Below are positions 46,108 through 57,830 of a stretch of 64,000 nt of DNA, one piece after another. Source of the stretch: Megaleporinus macrocephalus (taxonomy: Eukaryota; Chordata; Actinopteri; Characiformes; Anostomidae); NCBI GenBank assembly GCA_021613375.1, contig CM038716.1, forward strand, positions 2,350,684 to 2,414,683, in the 5' to 3' direction. Position numbers and translations under genes: made by a program. The notes under the pieces are model-generated. The model worked only from the letters and a program-made list of their open reading frames with translations. It did not search any database and had not been told where the DNA came from. Within the stretch, counting starts at the first letter, position 1; each line of letters opens with the position of its first letter.

Positions 46108-48193
46108 ACATGTATGTGTGAGTGTGTGTGTTTGCCAATGCAATGTCAGAGCTATATGTAAATACATTGAAAATACACATACAGATATTTTCATATGGAA
46201 GCGTTTAGTTGCTTTCCATTTCCTCACGTTCGCATACACAAAGTTCACAAAAGCACAAAGCTGTCTAAGACTTCTGTAAAAGGCTGCAAAAGGGTTATGT
46301 AAATCCGAGTTGTGGAAACTACAGAAAGCGTCTCGAGGTGTGTTGGGGCATATCTGCATTCTGCACAGATCTAAAGAGCAGTGGTAATGCTGGAAGCAGA
46401 AAACAGAGGGCAGGAAGAGGAAGAAGAAGATTACTCCAGACAGCCTCTGTCTATCTGTGGCTTTTCACAGAAAGTCACACAACACCTAGGCGCCACGACG
46501 GCCCTCGATGGCGCTTCTGACTAGATGGGCGTCGGGGGGGATGACGACGCGAGTCAGATCCGAGCGCGGCTCATGTCTGCTCAAACACTCTCGCCACAGC
46601 ATGCCTTCCCCTTTGATCAGCCAATGGTAGCGGCCCAGTCTCCTTTCCGAAAGCCCGTCTGCACGAGAGAGCCTTTGAAATCCAACAGTGACAACAATGG
46701 CAAGCGAGCGACGTGACAGGGCGACACATAGCTCTGCCGTAAAGTTTGAGGGGAGGAAAAAAAAACACTTATGACACTTTGCCACATGAAGGGAACGAAA
46801 CTCGGGGAACAAAAAGAAAAGTCTGCTTTAAAGCTCATCTCAACCTCACACAAATCTCAATGGATAAGGCCTGTGAGACGGAGGAAAGAAAAGAAAGGCA
46901 GTTATGCCACCGAGCGACGCGCCGAGAGGAAGATGCCATTCTTTACGAGCAGTAGACTGAAGCTGGATGCTTGAGAGGGGGCCTTAGAGACTGTGTTCAT
47001 CTTATAACTGGCGACAGTAGGGTGCAGCTCACTGGCGGCGTGATGATAGGCAATTTCACCACCTGCCCCATGATCTACTGCCAAACTTGTGAAGAAGCAG
47101 TAGTGAAGAAAATGTTGAAATTCCAGAACAAAGATCGCAAATACACTGCCCAGTGACCACAGACAACATTTTGTGACCATGTGTAGAAGCTGTGTTTTTA
47201 TATAAAAAGGTCTGGCTCGTTCTAAATAGACATTTTTAGTCTTTTTATAATATTTAAAGGGATGTAATAATGTTCAGTCTCTTTAATGATAGTCCCTTTA
47301 ACAGTCCCTAAATGGTTAATACTTTTTGATGTAAACACAGTTTAAGGACATGTTTCACGTACATAGGATTTGTCTTGGTGAATGCACACATACTGTATGA
47401 CATAACAGACCAGAAAAGCACACACACTTTAACTAAGGGGCGAATAAAACACAGATACAATAAAAAGGATACAATATAAAGAATAACAAAGAGCCAGTGT
47501 GAAAGGAGTGAAAGAGATGTGTGAATATCAAATATCCAGGCTGGATGGGCGTAGAGGGATTACAATGCCAGTCAGAACCATTTAGCTGAATAGCTAAAGG
47601 GATGCTGAATATTGCAGTGGTGGTGATAGGATCCAGAGATCATTATGTCAACAAATATAGCCATTTTAACTACTACTCCAAACCACCAGTGAACCATCAT
47701 GTGTTTTCTGAGTTTGTAAATGTTGATGAAGAGAAAATAGTGATAAACAGGCTCAAACTTTATATAAAAATTATAGTAAAGTCTCAGGCAGGGCTGGCTC
47801 AGGCCTTTCAGAGTCCCCAACACAGCATTCACACTAGTAGGTGGCAAACTGACAGGCGTTCTGTCATTTCCTATGTGATTTACACGATTTGCAGCCACAA
47901 TTTAGCAACAAGCAGCAAGCAAAATAGCAACCGGGAGAAAAGCAAAGATGCAATTGTCTCAACTTCATGCAAATGAACCTGGATGCGGTGAAAGGACAAT
48001 CAAACTGATTGGCTTAAACAAAGTCCTTGGATCACTTGTAGACATAGGGGTCCAAGATCCTTGGCCCCTGCTCTGTGAACTATTTGCTTCTTCTGGCATT
48101 TTGTTAAGACTCCCAATGATAACACTCAAAATATAAAAATGAAACTCACAAACGTGTGAACTTGTAGCAGTGATTCATATTTTAGACAAAAAG

Positions 48194-48196
<3 letters not shown>
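46108..48196. other. unassigned sequence with GC-richer core
   Basis: Contains the candidate regulatory block 46480-47160 (separate entry). The rest is AT-rich without recognised repeats; a 124-codon plus-strand frame at 47602-47976 matches no family I know. Confidence 0.4.
46480..47160. promoter_or_regulatory. candidate conserved non-coding element or CpG-rich regulatory block
   Basis: The most CpG-dense non-repeat block of the window (GGCGCCACGACG, GGGCGTCGGGGGGGATGACG then ACGCGAGTCAGATCCGAGCG, AAGCGAGCGACGTGACAGGG). Overlapping open frames of 60-108 codons exist on both strands, as expected where TA-rich stops are scarce, and none is recognised. It could be a regulatory element or a non-coding first exon. 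Confidence 0.3.

Positions 48197-48253
<57 letters not shown>
48197..48253. repeat. (TA)n microsatellite
   Basis: About 28 TA units. Confidence 0.95.
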
Positions 48254-48254
<1 letters not shown>

Positions 48255-48448
48255 CCTGCATGCCCACACACGAAAGCAAGGCTGGCCTCAAGCACTAGAC
48301 AGTAGCAACATACGCAGTGTCTGCTACTGTGAACGTATGGAAAGCGGGATTTTTTAGGGGGGCAATAAACACTAACATAACAATGACATAACAATAGACT
48401 GTTTAAATTGTGTACATTTATAACAGGCTAATGTATGTATTGGTAATG

Positions 48449-48557
48449 ATCGAATGCTCATTTGGGATCCTTAGAAGTTACACTTGAAGTTACAGACAAC
48501 CTTCTTAGGTTCCTCAGGCAGGACACAGTATTCATAGTCACTATGTCAGCACAGATA
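48449..48557 (+). repeat. local duplication Q, copy 1
   Basis: GATCGAATGCTCATTTGGGA, CTTAGAAGTTACACTTGAAG and GACAACCTTCTTA recur with changes at 49051-49115. The duplicated unit probably continues beyond the inverted-repeat element into 48880-49010, which resembles 49135-49320. Confidence 0.6.
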
Positions 48558-48831
48558 GGATGTGTCTCAAAATCTAGTGAGTGTCTACATAGGCAGCATT
48601 TTATGTCATACGCTAGCGGGTTTTTAAGCCTTGGGCTATTGTTTTGGATGCCGGCTGGTAGCTTAGCAACCAGCTAAACCACCAGTCGCGTGCTGCAGTG
48701 GGTGGGAACAAGCCGTGATGCAGTCTCTCTCTAACTAGAGTGTCTCAGTAAACTGTTTTATGAGGTGAGATGTCAGATAGAATATATAGACAGTACCTAC
48801 TTAGACACTCACTAGATTTTAAGACACAACC
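48558..48831. mobile_element. 274-bp inverted-repeat miniature element
   Basis: Left end GGATGTGTCTCAAAATCTAG then TGAGTGTCTACATAGGC (48558-48594). Right end at 48795-48831 is its reverse complement with 32 of 37 positions identical. The interior (TGCTGCAGTGGGTGGGAACA) is non-coding. It is inserted in one of two copies of a local duplication. GGNTGTGTCTNAAAATCTAG ends do not match a superfamily I can name with confidence. Confidence 0.8.
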
Positions 48832-48899
48832 AGTATTTCATTCTAATCCAGCTCCAGCTATCATTAAGCTTACCTAGATTTAACTCTACTGGAATGCTG

Positions 48900-49010
48900 C
48901 TTTTTTAACATTAGAAAAGTTTTACTTACTACATATAGGAAATGAAACTTTGACAGAATATGAAGGGCAGCTGTCATATTCAAATGAAACAGAACAATGG
49001 AAATTGTTTT
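48900..49010 (+). repeat. dispersed repeat family P, copy 3
   Basis: GAAACTTTGACAGAATATGA then AGGGCAGCTGTCATATTCAA corresponds to the right-hand part of family P. Confidence 0.5.
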
Positions 49011-49050
49011 GTTCTATGATAAGTAGGATATTTTGGGGGCCCCAATTGAA

Positions 49051-49115
49051 TGACTGAATGATCATTTGGGTTTCCTAGAAGTTAGAACTAAAGTTAATGA
49101 CAACCTTCTTATGAT
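49051..49115 (+). repeat. local duplication Q, copy 2
   Basis: GACTGAATGATCATTTGGGT, CCTAGAAGTTAGAACTAAAG and GACAACCTTCTTAT match 48449-48515. Confidence 0.6.
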
Positions 49116-49134
49116 TTTCACTTTAGGTTTAGCT

Positions 49135-49320
49135 GGATATAACTCTGGTGATATGTTGTTTTTTTACCATTATCTCCAAAACTTTATTTGAGAGGCTAAA
49201 ACCATTCTTCACTTTAAATGTAAGTTAGTTAAATGTAAATAGGTTTTATTCCAAGTAATTTTTCTATTGGTCCATTCATTATAAAGCTTTGACGAGATAT
49301 GAAGGGCAGCGGTCATATTT
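49135..49320 (+). repeat. dispersed repeat family P, copy 4
   Basis: ATTATCTCCAAAACTTTATT, TTTCTATTGGTCCATTCATT and GATATGAAGGGCAGCGGTCA. Same orientation as copies 1 and 3. Confidence 0.6.
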
Positions 49321-50083
49321 AAAATGAAATAGAGCATCATTATTTCAACAACACCAACCTTGTAATGTAAATAACGCAACTGTCAAATACAACAACTGCA
49401 GCAAAATGAAGAGAAAAGTCTCATAAAATATTCAGGGCTGAACGTAAAAATGAGAGGAGTTAAAAGGCCGTCCACACTGCTGATCTACCAAGCATGAGCT
49501 TGATCAGTTTATTTACAGTTTATGTATAGTTCATGTACTAAATGAAGTAATTGCTCAGCTAGTGTTGTAAAAGTCATAATGTGACATTAGCAACTATTTC
49601 GAGTAAACAAATATTTGGAATGTTCAGCATAGACAACATTTTTTTAGCATACCAGCTAAAATTACCCCAGAGGGTAAGAATCTGAGTCTTTTTGCAAGAC
49701 TATTTTTATGCATATGTAATTCAGTCAAACTAGCTCATGATATCAACTAACTAACCAGCTAGTGAAATGACTCACCACTGAGCAGACATTATAAATGTTA
49801 TGCAAGTTCAACTGTTGTTATTCACATAGATTAGCTCAAATATGTTATTTTTAATGGCTCTCAAGTGCAGGCATGGCTTATCTCTATATGTGGGTTTTAG
49901 CCTGTAAACCCTGATAACGTCAGTATTAGAGGTAACTTGTTTCCTTAAAGTAATTAAGTTTTGAACCTTAGATTTTTAAGATCACTAAAATTATGCATGG
50001 AGCTAAACACACTCAACATTTATGTCAAACAAACTATGCATAAATTACACAAACTATACTGTTAAGTTTAAGTAGCTACAGTA

Positions 50084-50169
<86 letters not shown>

Positions 50170-51084
50170 ATATATATTTAGAATCGTAATGATCGCAAAA
50201 TGGGATTAGGAACTATATACTCCAACACCACTGTTAGAGTAGATGTTTGAATTGGCAGTGGATAGGATGGATAGGATCCTCAAAACATGTAAAATGCATC
50301 CAAAGTTGCATTCCATGTGTTGTTTGTATGAAAACAACATCTGAATAAAAAAATGAGAGCTAATACACACAAGTAAACTGATTATTTTTCATTTTTTAAC
50401 TAGGCTAGAATTCCTGGGTAACTCTGCCACATACTCTCTTATTGCTTTTCTCTTTGAGTTTGCTCTTCTCACTAAAATAGATGCACTTTTTCAACCAGAC
50501 GGTACAAACAACTTGCCTGGATTAAGGGATCGCAACTAATCGTATGCAAATAAATAAATATAACTTGATCATTCAAGTGCAAACAACATCAGGGCTTTCT
50601 GTATACATTCGAAATCTGTTGTGCTGGCTGAACTTAACTGAATTAATGATTGGAAGGCAAGACAATGAGGTGGGGTTTGAGAGTCTGTCAGAAAAAGAGA
50701 CAGTTACAAATGAGGCGTCGTTAATGATGATTTTTTCATATTTGATCAACATCAGTTTCTGCCCGTTCTTGCGTTAAATTATTAGTCATTAAGGGGAAAA
50801 GGGGCACATGCTCCGCCACACACAAGACAACATAATGGTACAGTAATAACCCAGAATTTGTTAGGGGGGCCTCCCTGGCGGCCGCAGGGCCCTAAACAGC
50901 TGCTTATGCCGCTTATTAGGCAGAGCTGGCACTGGTCTTAGGCTTCAGTCAGCATATCTGCAACCATTTTATATAATAAGTTTCTGTGAGGCAGCTTTTA
51001 GAGTGAATCAGCTCTTCAGATGAACAATTCTGGTACATCTATCTAGAACGTTGCATTTCTCATTAAACTACTAGTACAATTACA
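49321..51084. other. unassigned sequence, includes a compound microsatellite
   Basis: No gene recognised. GTTAGGGGGGCCTCCCTGGC followed by GGCCGCAGGGCCCTAAACAG at about 50859-50898 resembles the end of a widespread fish repeat but is too short to delimit. Confidence 0.4.
50085..50178. repeat. compound (TA)n(TG)n(TA)n(TG)n(TA)n
   Basis: Alternating TA and TG blocks; TG runs lie at 50119-50132 and 50157-50168. Confidence 0.95.
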
Positions 51085-51562
51085 TCACTGTCCAAAGAAA
51101 AAACATGTATCTCTGTTTTTGTTGATTTTTATTCATTGGAATGCAGCAGCTGCCATTTACATTGTGCGAAAACTTCATGAGGACCAATAGAAATGCTCCA
51201 AAATCGCTTGGAAAAAAAACAGGTTCCATTGACTTACACTGAAAGTAAAAAAGTTTTTGACCTCTCCCGCTGGAGGTCAGGGAACCAGCCTTGTGACCGC
51301 AAGATTGCCGGGTCGATCCCATGAACAAGGCATCTAACCCCGGGTGCTGTGGTAGGGCCCGCTAGTGTGTCTGTTCATTATTGTGTGTATATATGTGAGT
51401 GTTTCACTGCACGGATGGGTTAAATGCAGAGGTTTTCAGAAAATTTCCCTCTGGGATCAATAAAATATCTATCTATTTTGGAGATACTTCTTTTGCTTTG
51501 GAAAGCACTGATTTTTCTAATGGTAGAAATGTTTAAAAGTTAAAAGTGGAATTCCCCTTTAA
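51085..51562 (-). repeat. dispersed repeat family P, copy 5, split by a SINE
   Basis: Left part 51085-51250: GTTGATTTTTATTCATTGGA, ATGCAGCAGCTGCCATTTAC, GACCAATAGAAATGCTCCAA, CCATTGACTTACACTGAAAG. Right part 51477-51562: TTTTGGAGATACTTCTTTTG then CTTTGGAAAGCACTGATTTT. The two parts are contiguous in the family, so the segment between them is an insertion. This is the longest copy of the family in the window. Confidence 0.75.
51251..51476 (+). mobile_element. tRNA-derived SINE nested in repeat P
   Basis: GGAGGTCAGGGAACCAGCCT, then GATTGCCGGGTCGATCCCAT, a recognisable pol III B-box region (GGGTCGATCCC for GGTTCGAATCC). The body follows: GAACAAGGCATCTAACCC, GTTTCACTGCACGGATGGGT then TAAATGCAGAGG. 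The 3' end is GGGATCAATAAAATATCTAT then CTAT. The A-box end is degraded, so transcription is unlikely. Confidence 0.75.
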
Positions 51563-54500
51563 ACTGCTCCCAACTTTGTTCATAACTAAAAACAACAATA
51601 AAAAAAGCCTTGCATACGGTGCAATACAAAGTATACATACACACATAGCATTGGTGAGTAATTGTTTCGTCTGGCTGTAAACTTGGTGTAGCACTGTTGC
51701 CATATGTTGCCATATGAAGTTGCACTAGCATCTTTTGCTAATGCTTCTTGCTCCTGCATATGTCATTTAATAACAGGTAGTCAGTGACACTAAGAGTGAA
51801 TGCAACAAAAGCTGAAGTGCTTGGAAAGTGACTATTGTAATAACTGCTCACGTCAAGAATCCACATTTAGCAGCAAACAAAAAAAGTGATATTAAAAGAA
51901 GCAAGACAAGAGTTAACAATGCATTCTTGACAATTAAAGGAATGATGCTGCCCTAAATGTATTTTTCTGGACTGGTAAGAACTGAGGCGAGATTCTCTGG
52001 TCATGTGTTGCCCCCTTAAGTTTGAAGTATGAATTTGACAGGTTGCACTGCCTTAACAAGCGTTCCTTAAGCAATTTAAAGCACTTTTATGCTGCCGACG
52101 TCAAGTGTGTTTGCTTAATTCGTCACCCCTCTGTGGGCTCAGCTAATATTCACTTTACATGAGCTAATAAAATAGAACAGCCTTAGGATGGCCAGCGTTA
52201 TTCATCTGCCGCTGAGGGCACAAAAATGTTTTTAACATATTCTCCTTAACCTTTTTATGGAAAACTTAACCCTGCAAGTAAAATAGGCTGATATGCATCA
52301 CCTGTGATCCATATGTCCTCAAAAGTTGGACAAAAAGGGACAAAGCCAACTGAAAGAGTGCTTGCAAACCAGTATTAAAGTGGTAGATCAAAGGCTCAAT
52401 AAATATACATGAAATATATCCCATATGCATTTAATCAATAATTTGCACAGACCTCGCAATATTTGCAATGGCTTGCAATTCTTTCCAGTCACTGCATTAG
52501 ATGTCATGTGCAAATATGTACCGGAGAAATCTGGTTAAACATCTCAGTCCTAATCGCTACAATGACTTTGATTTTTAGCCATAAAACCTTAACTGTACCA
52601 AAATTTTAGACCTACCATGAGCTATGAGAATGCGAGAGGTTGGTACAATATAGCCAAGCCTTTCAATTTAAAGCAGAAAGATAAATGCTACATGTGAATG
52701 TATAATATTGTGGCTCATTGCCTCTTAGGAGTCTATAGGCGTGCTATGCAAATTACCATCCGAAGAGGCTCATGGGAGATGTGCATCCCCCTGTAAAAAG
52801 GGACTGTTCAGTATTTTTTGTTTCTGTATGTTTCATGTGTCATGGGGAACCCATGGGCGTGTTTTTTTTTTTTTTTCGGAGGGAGAAGTCTCGTTTTTTA
52901 TTTGAAAGCCTTGTGGTGCCGTGAGGTGACATCCTCCTTAACTTCAGCTGTATTAACTGGCTTTGCTATCTTGTTCAAGCCTTGTTCAACACACATATGT
53001 ACAGAAACTGAGCTGACTGAGCAGTGGGTGTAAGTATTTCATTCCAATATTAAAAATGTGAAGCTCTTTATCTATTTTTCAAATCATTTTTGCTTCAAAC
53101 AAAGGTTTATAATGTGATAGTCATCTTGTAGCTGGTTGGTTTGGCTGGGTGCTTATTTACATGAGCTCTGTTTAAGTATGATATTTAGAAGTGTCTATAA
53201 AAAAATGAATAGCATTTTTACTTCTGTTGCTAGAGCCATTAAAATATTGGGCTGTCACTGTTCAGCTCTATGTTGAAATTGAATTTGTGAATTTGCTATC
53301 AAAATTTCCTGGAGAGACTGCCATAAAGGGAATGCACTCTAAAGATAACATAAGAAATACAATTAGTGTGGGTTACATGTTAACAGTCACTGAACAATGC
53401 TTTTCTCCCAAATGTTCTTAAAAAAATGTCTTGGTATAGAAATGATAAAAGTAGTTCAGGGCACTACAAAAATATTACAAACATTACAAAGAGAAAACAT
53501 TAATTTGTGAATAATATATACCATTAAACACCAGAAAAAGAACCTTTATTTTGCTTAAAACCTTGGAGACTGCCTTGCTGAATAATACATTTAATTGGAA
53601 TAATGCATTTCTAGGTCGCTTCACCAGAGACTGAGATCAAACAGTTTCTCCCGAGTCATGGAAACACTACACAGTGCTTTCTCCTCTACATCTGCTGACA
53701 CAATTCCAGTATCAACATAGAATTCCTTCCGTAATGACATTTCTCTTTAGCTTTTTTAACGTGAATATGTTCAATATCAATGCACTGACGGGAAACAGTG
53801 TGATGACAGATTGCAGATCCAGATTTCTCAGTAACCTGGCCATCCCTCGCACTCAGTGGTAGGCTACACAGATGTGACACTTTGTGAAATGTGGCTCTGT
53901 TCAGCCAGAAATTGCCCAGAACAATCATGTGACGTGGCTTTCGCACTCTGCAGTACGTCTGAAACGTTGCCAGGTACGTCTGAGAGCAGGCGAGGACAGA
54001 GAATCCAAACTGTTTGTTCTCTGAATAAACCTGCATAATCACGGCGAAGCAATATCTGAAAAATGCTAGAAGTTAACGAAGACATCCTGTTCCTACCAGA
54101 GGCGATCCGCTCTCCAGCTTTAAAGGCCTAATTGGTCTTTAAAGGCGATCTTTCTTTCCTTTCCTTCAACATGTTATATCGCTTTGTGTGCATGTAAACA
54201 GTTTGCAAAGTTATAAAGCTCAACGTACACACCAGAGGGAGAAACTCTCTCCCACAGTAACCACTTTTCTCAGCTGCCTGAAACGCCTGTATTGCAAGGC
54301 GGCATCATCTTGTACCACAACCCTTAATGCCCACCTACTGCCAAGTTTGACAAGCCCTCACACAACACACAGAGATCTAATATAGGTAAAACTTTCCACT
54401 ATGAAACGTGCTGCTCCAGTCTTGCTGGGGTCCAATATGATCTACCTGACTTTCAGGATCTGACTCTGGCTTAAACTTGTACAGCAGAGCAAATGCTATT

Positions 54501-55292
54501 GTAAGAACAGCCACAGTGGAGAAAAGGTAGAATTTTATGCTGTTCTTGGAGTTGAATAATTAGAAATAGACCAATCAGAGCTCACCGGGATCATATGGAG
54601 GTGGGACTTAAAGACACAGGTGCTCAAACAGTAAGAAAACAAATAATGTTTTGGGAGAGTTGTAGCATGCAAATCTATTTTAATAGAACTTCTAAAAATC
54701 TGAACACTAAAAATTAGCACAAGAGGTTGCCTTCAAGTTAAAAGGGAATTCCTGTCACTTGTCAAAATGTCTCTTTACAGTTTAAAGACTAAGCTGTAAA
54801 TATAGTTATTAAGAGTAGTTTGATGTGAAGTGCTTCCTTATAGAGAAGCCTAGTCAGAATTGTTCACAGTGGTGGTGAAAAGAACCAGACATCTGAGGGG
54901 CTTACTGCCTCTAAAAGTGCCCTCAAATATATTACATGAAATGGTTATGAATCCACTGCCTGATGCCTGAGGCGCTGTTTTATAATAGTTTTGAGAAATA
55001 TATCTTTTAATCCATTAATTGGTAGAACAGTTGGTGGTTATGAATAAAAAATATAATGCCCACATTTGCACTGTACATACTGTGACCCCTGGTTCTTATC
55101 ATCACACTACTGTGATGCCAATGACTATGTAAATATTTGCAGTGTAGAAAAAGTAATAAGTGAACACATTTTCATAAAATAACTACACATTAATATATTC
55201 AATGAATTATGCTTCACAGATTTTTTTTTTTAAACAAAGCTTAGGAGGTGGCAAGTGTGTCAATTAGTTGGACTAGTTGGTTGCTAAATCAC
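51563..55292. other. unassigned, largely non-repetitive sequence
   Basis: The longest stretch with few repeats. No convincing coding frame: frames at 53227-53421 and 53686-54042 (118 codons, minus) are not recognised. The block 51980-52250 is listed separately. An octamer ATGCAAAT lies at 52746-52753. A repeat-like segment (ACCAATCAGAGCTCACCGGG then ATCATATGGAGGTGGGACTT) lies at about 54570-54615. Confidence 0.4.
51980..52250. promoter_or_regulatory. candidate conserved non-coding element
   Basis: Even composition, no repeat signature, many homeodomain-type TAAT/ATTA and SRY-type motifs (GAGCTAATAAAATAGAACAG, GCTTAATTCGTCACCC). Called only from texture. Confidence 0.2.
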
Positions 55293-56094
55293 AATAATCT
55301 GTGTGCACCAACCATACATATAATAAAACCCCAATTTATAGAGACTGTGCTAAGACGAGTCAACCATACACGACCATCAAAACTGTCACCATCAACCCCT
55401 AAAACTTTCATTTTTGAAAGATGAAATCAAAATCTACATCTGTTTCAGATCTAAACACAGATATTTCTGTCTAACCTTCCAGTCTGAGAGGTGCTACAAA
55501 AGCATGTGTAGCTCCAAGAAGTGGTTGCTGAGGAAATGCAATAGACTAAAAAAGAAAACCTGCAAATCAAACAAAGAAGCTGCGAAATTCAACATCACTG
55601 AAGGTGTTTGAGATTGCTCGCGTTGTAAGAAGGAGAAACTGAAACTAACTTCTAAAGCTGAAATTCTGGGAAAACTATCACTGCAGATTTTCTCATAACA
55701 ATTAGAACGGAAGTCTTCTGGAAAGAATGAAAGCTGTTCAAAAAAGGCAATGTGAACACACTAAATACTAATAACACTATATTTATTTATTTATAGCCAT
55801 TTTCTCTCAATTTCCTCTTTAAAACTAGGAAGAGCAACTGACATGTGGTCAAAATGGAACACCCAGGGATGTCTAGACCTTTAGAGACAGCCTAAAGATT
55901 TCTGTACAATTTCTGTGATTTTTTTAAATTTAAAAAAGTGCAACCAACTTCTAGGACTGAACTTCCAGGGAACTGGAAAAAGGTAAAGCATATACACCTG
56001 TAGATTGATGTTAGAATTCTGTGGCTTCTGTGTAATTGTGTTGTTGTTCTAACTAAAATGTCTTTTACTTTTGGACAGCACTGTATTATTTATA
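55293..56094 (+). mobile_element. possible Tc1-type non-autonomous element
   Basis: The right end GTCTTTTACTTTTGGACAGC then ACTGTA (about 56059-56085) has the ...TTTTGGACAGCACTGTA form of Tc1-type terminal repeats. A lysine-rich open frame of 65 codons at 55414-55611 (CSSKKWLLRKCNRLKKK) could be a transposase DNA-binding remnant, but it is not diagnostic. The left end is uncertain. The segment 55793-55930 also resembles 58565-58690. Confidence 0.35.
55793..55930 (+). repeat. repeat pair T, copy 1
   Basis: CCTCTTTAAAACTAGGAAGA then GCAACTGACATGTGGTC, followed by TGTCTAGACCTTTAGAGACA. Related to 58565-58690 in the same orientation. Confidence 0.5.
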
Positions 56095-57411
56095 TGCAGA
56101 TTATCACTTTTAACATAATTATAAAGACAGCATCTACTTAACACATATTTTAACCTTGAAGCAATAAAGAATGTACCAATGTTGACAAATAACTACATTC
56201 ACATACATTGCAAAGCGTTTTTTCAAACATTTAAGGACCGTATTAATTAAAACAGGCCTTCATTATGCTTTAATGTGTTTTGTATCCATTAACACATTAT
56301 TTGCACATTTCTTTGAACTTTATGGGTGAACTGGCCACAGGCAATATATAGCGTAACGTTTTCAGCTTTGAATTTAAAGGCCCTCCTGAATGAGTGCATG
56401 CTGTGTATTGTGTTAAATGTATCATCAACTTTGTTCGAGCTAATTTGAGCTGAAGAAATTGAATAATTCCTGTGCGGGGAGGTTGCTTCCATAACAGCCA
56501 CTCCAAAATGACTAAATTACAACGTATCTTGGCTGTTCATTAACTCCCGAATAAAGCCTCATATTCACGCTGGTAAACATACTCAGTGGTACGCACGTTC
56601 TGGAATTGTGAAATTAATATTCACGGATTGGCTTTTCAAAGTATCAGTGAGAGCCACTTGCAAATCAACCCGTTTCATCTTCGACGCTTTGACTCAAGAT
56701 AAATTACCTCGACTTACGACGCAGAATCCTCACACTGATGCTACTGTAACTCTGCCCACAGTGTAAATGTCATGGCTGACTAGTAAACTCAAGACGCACT
56801 ACAACACTGAATGATATGAAACTAATGCACTGAAGCTGATCTACACACATTACAACTGCACCATAGACCTTACTGCAATGTAGGAAAAGGTAGGCCTGAA
56901 ATACCGACTCTGACTTTGACCTTGATGATTAGCGGTGGGGCTGTCGCTCCCACATACACATATATATGCCCTACACTGACTTTGTTTATCAGACTCTTCC
57001 CATAAGCTTATTAAAGATCTGCCTCAAAGATGTGTTTGCATATGCCCACTTCTATTTTTCAGTTCAAGATGCCTTGCAAGTCACAAGTTTTCAAATTTAC
57101 AAATATGCTGTGTTGTAAAGTTTTCTGTGGGGAATTTTTTGGATAGTTACAGTTACTAGGTTATGACGGATACACTGGGTGAACATATTTTGTACAGCAA
57201 CCAATGTCATAGCTCTAGTTAATCAAGAAAGACAGAAGCTTGCCAATTTTGAAGGTAAATTAAGCTAAACAATGATAGCCACAAGAAGTTCAGTTTTCAG
57301 CAACCCAACCTCAGGTTTGAGATTTTCGAGCATTTAAAGAGGTCCAAGAGTTTAATTAAGGGTCGCAGACACCCTGTACTTCAGCCCTTGGTCAGCTCTG
57401 CGCCACTAGCA
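56095..57411. other. unassigned non-coding sequence
   Basis: Block 56500-56760 is of mixed composition (TCTTCGACGCTTTGACTCAA, CTCGACTTACGACGCAGAAT) and may be a conserved non-coding element. The rest is AT-rich. Confidence 0.35.
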
Positions 57412-57640
57412 GTGTTTTAGCAGCTTTCCATTGCTCTGATTTTGGTTCTCCATTTGGCAAACTTGGTATTAAATTTGATATCACCACCATTGAGGTTCCA
57501 GATGAGCTGAACTGATACCAAAAGGTGATGTAAAACACTGATTGACTAAAAGATTGACTGTTTAGAGAGAATCATAGTGAGTGATAAACTGCTTTTCCAC
57601 CTTGAACAGATAGCTAGCTCTCTAGTTTTTTCTGCTGTCT
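57412..57640 (+). repeat. hAT-like repeat, inverted pair, copy 1
   Basis: CAGCTTTCCATTGCTCTGAT, ATATCACCACCATTGAGGTT, GAGCTGAACTGATACCAAAA and TGCTTTTCCACCTTGAACAG then ATAGCTAG match 58832-59082 in reverse. The TTTCCATTGC / GGTGGAAAAG ends are those of a short non-autonomous DNA element of fish. A further GGTACCAAAAGTGAGTCCAG then CATACCACATGGTGGAAAAG at about 57774-57815 may be its true right end. Confidence 0.7.
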
Positions 57641-57830
57641 CTTTTTCTTGCTGGCACCATACTCTTCTGAACAAACTGGTCTCCTTCACATTATGGCAAT
57701 TTTATCCGGCATTGCTATGACAACCAGCTACATCGAGGGGCTACTATATTTGCAGGGGAAAATTAAGCAGCTGGTACCAAAAGTGAGTCCAGCCATACCA
57801 CATGGTGGAAAAGTGCCTTTAATAGGCTAT

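Noticed and set aside
47602..47976. 124-codon plus-strand frame as a gene
   Set aside because: A competing 108-codon frame on the opposite strand and no recognisable domain; looks like chance.
51300..51330. tRNA gene suggested by GGGTCGATCCC
   Set aside because: No matching acceptor stem or A box; it is the B-box region of a SINE.
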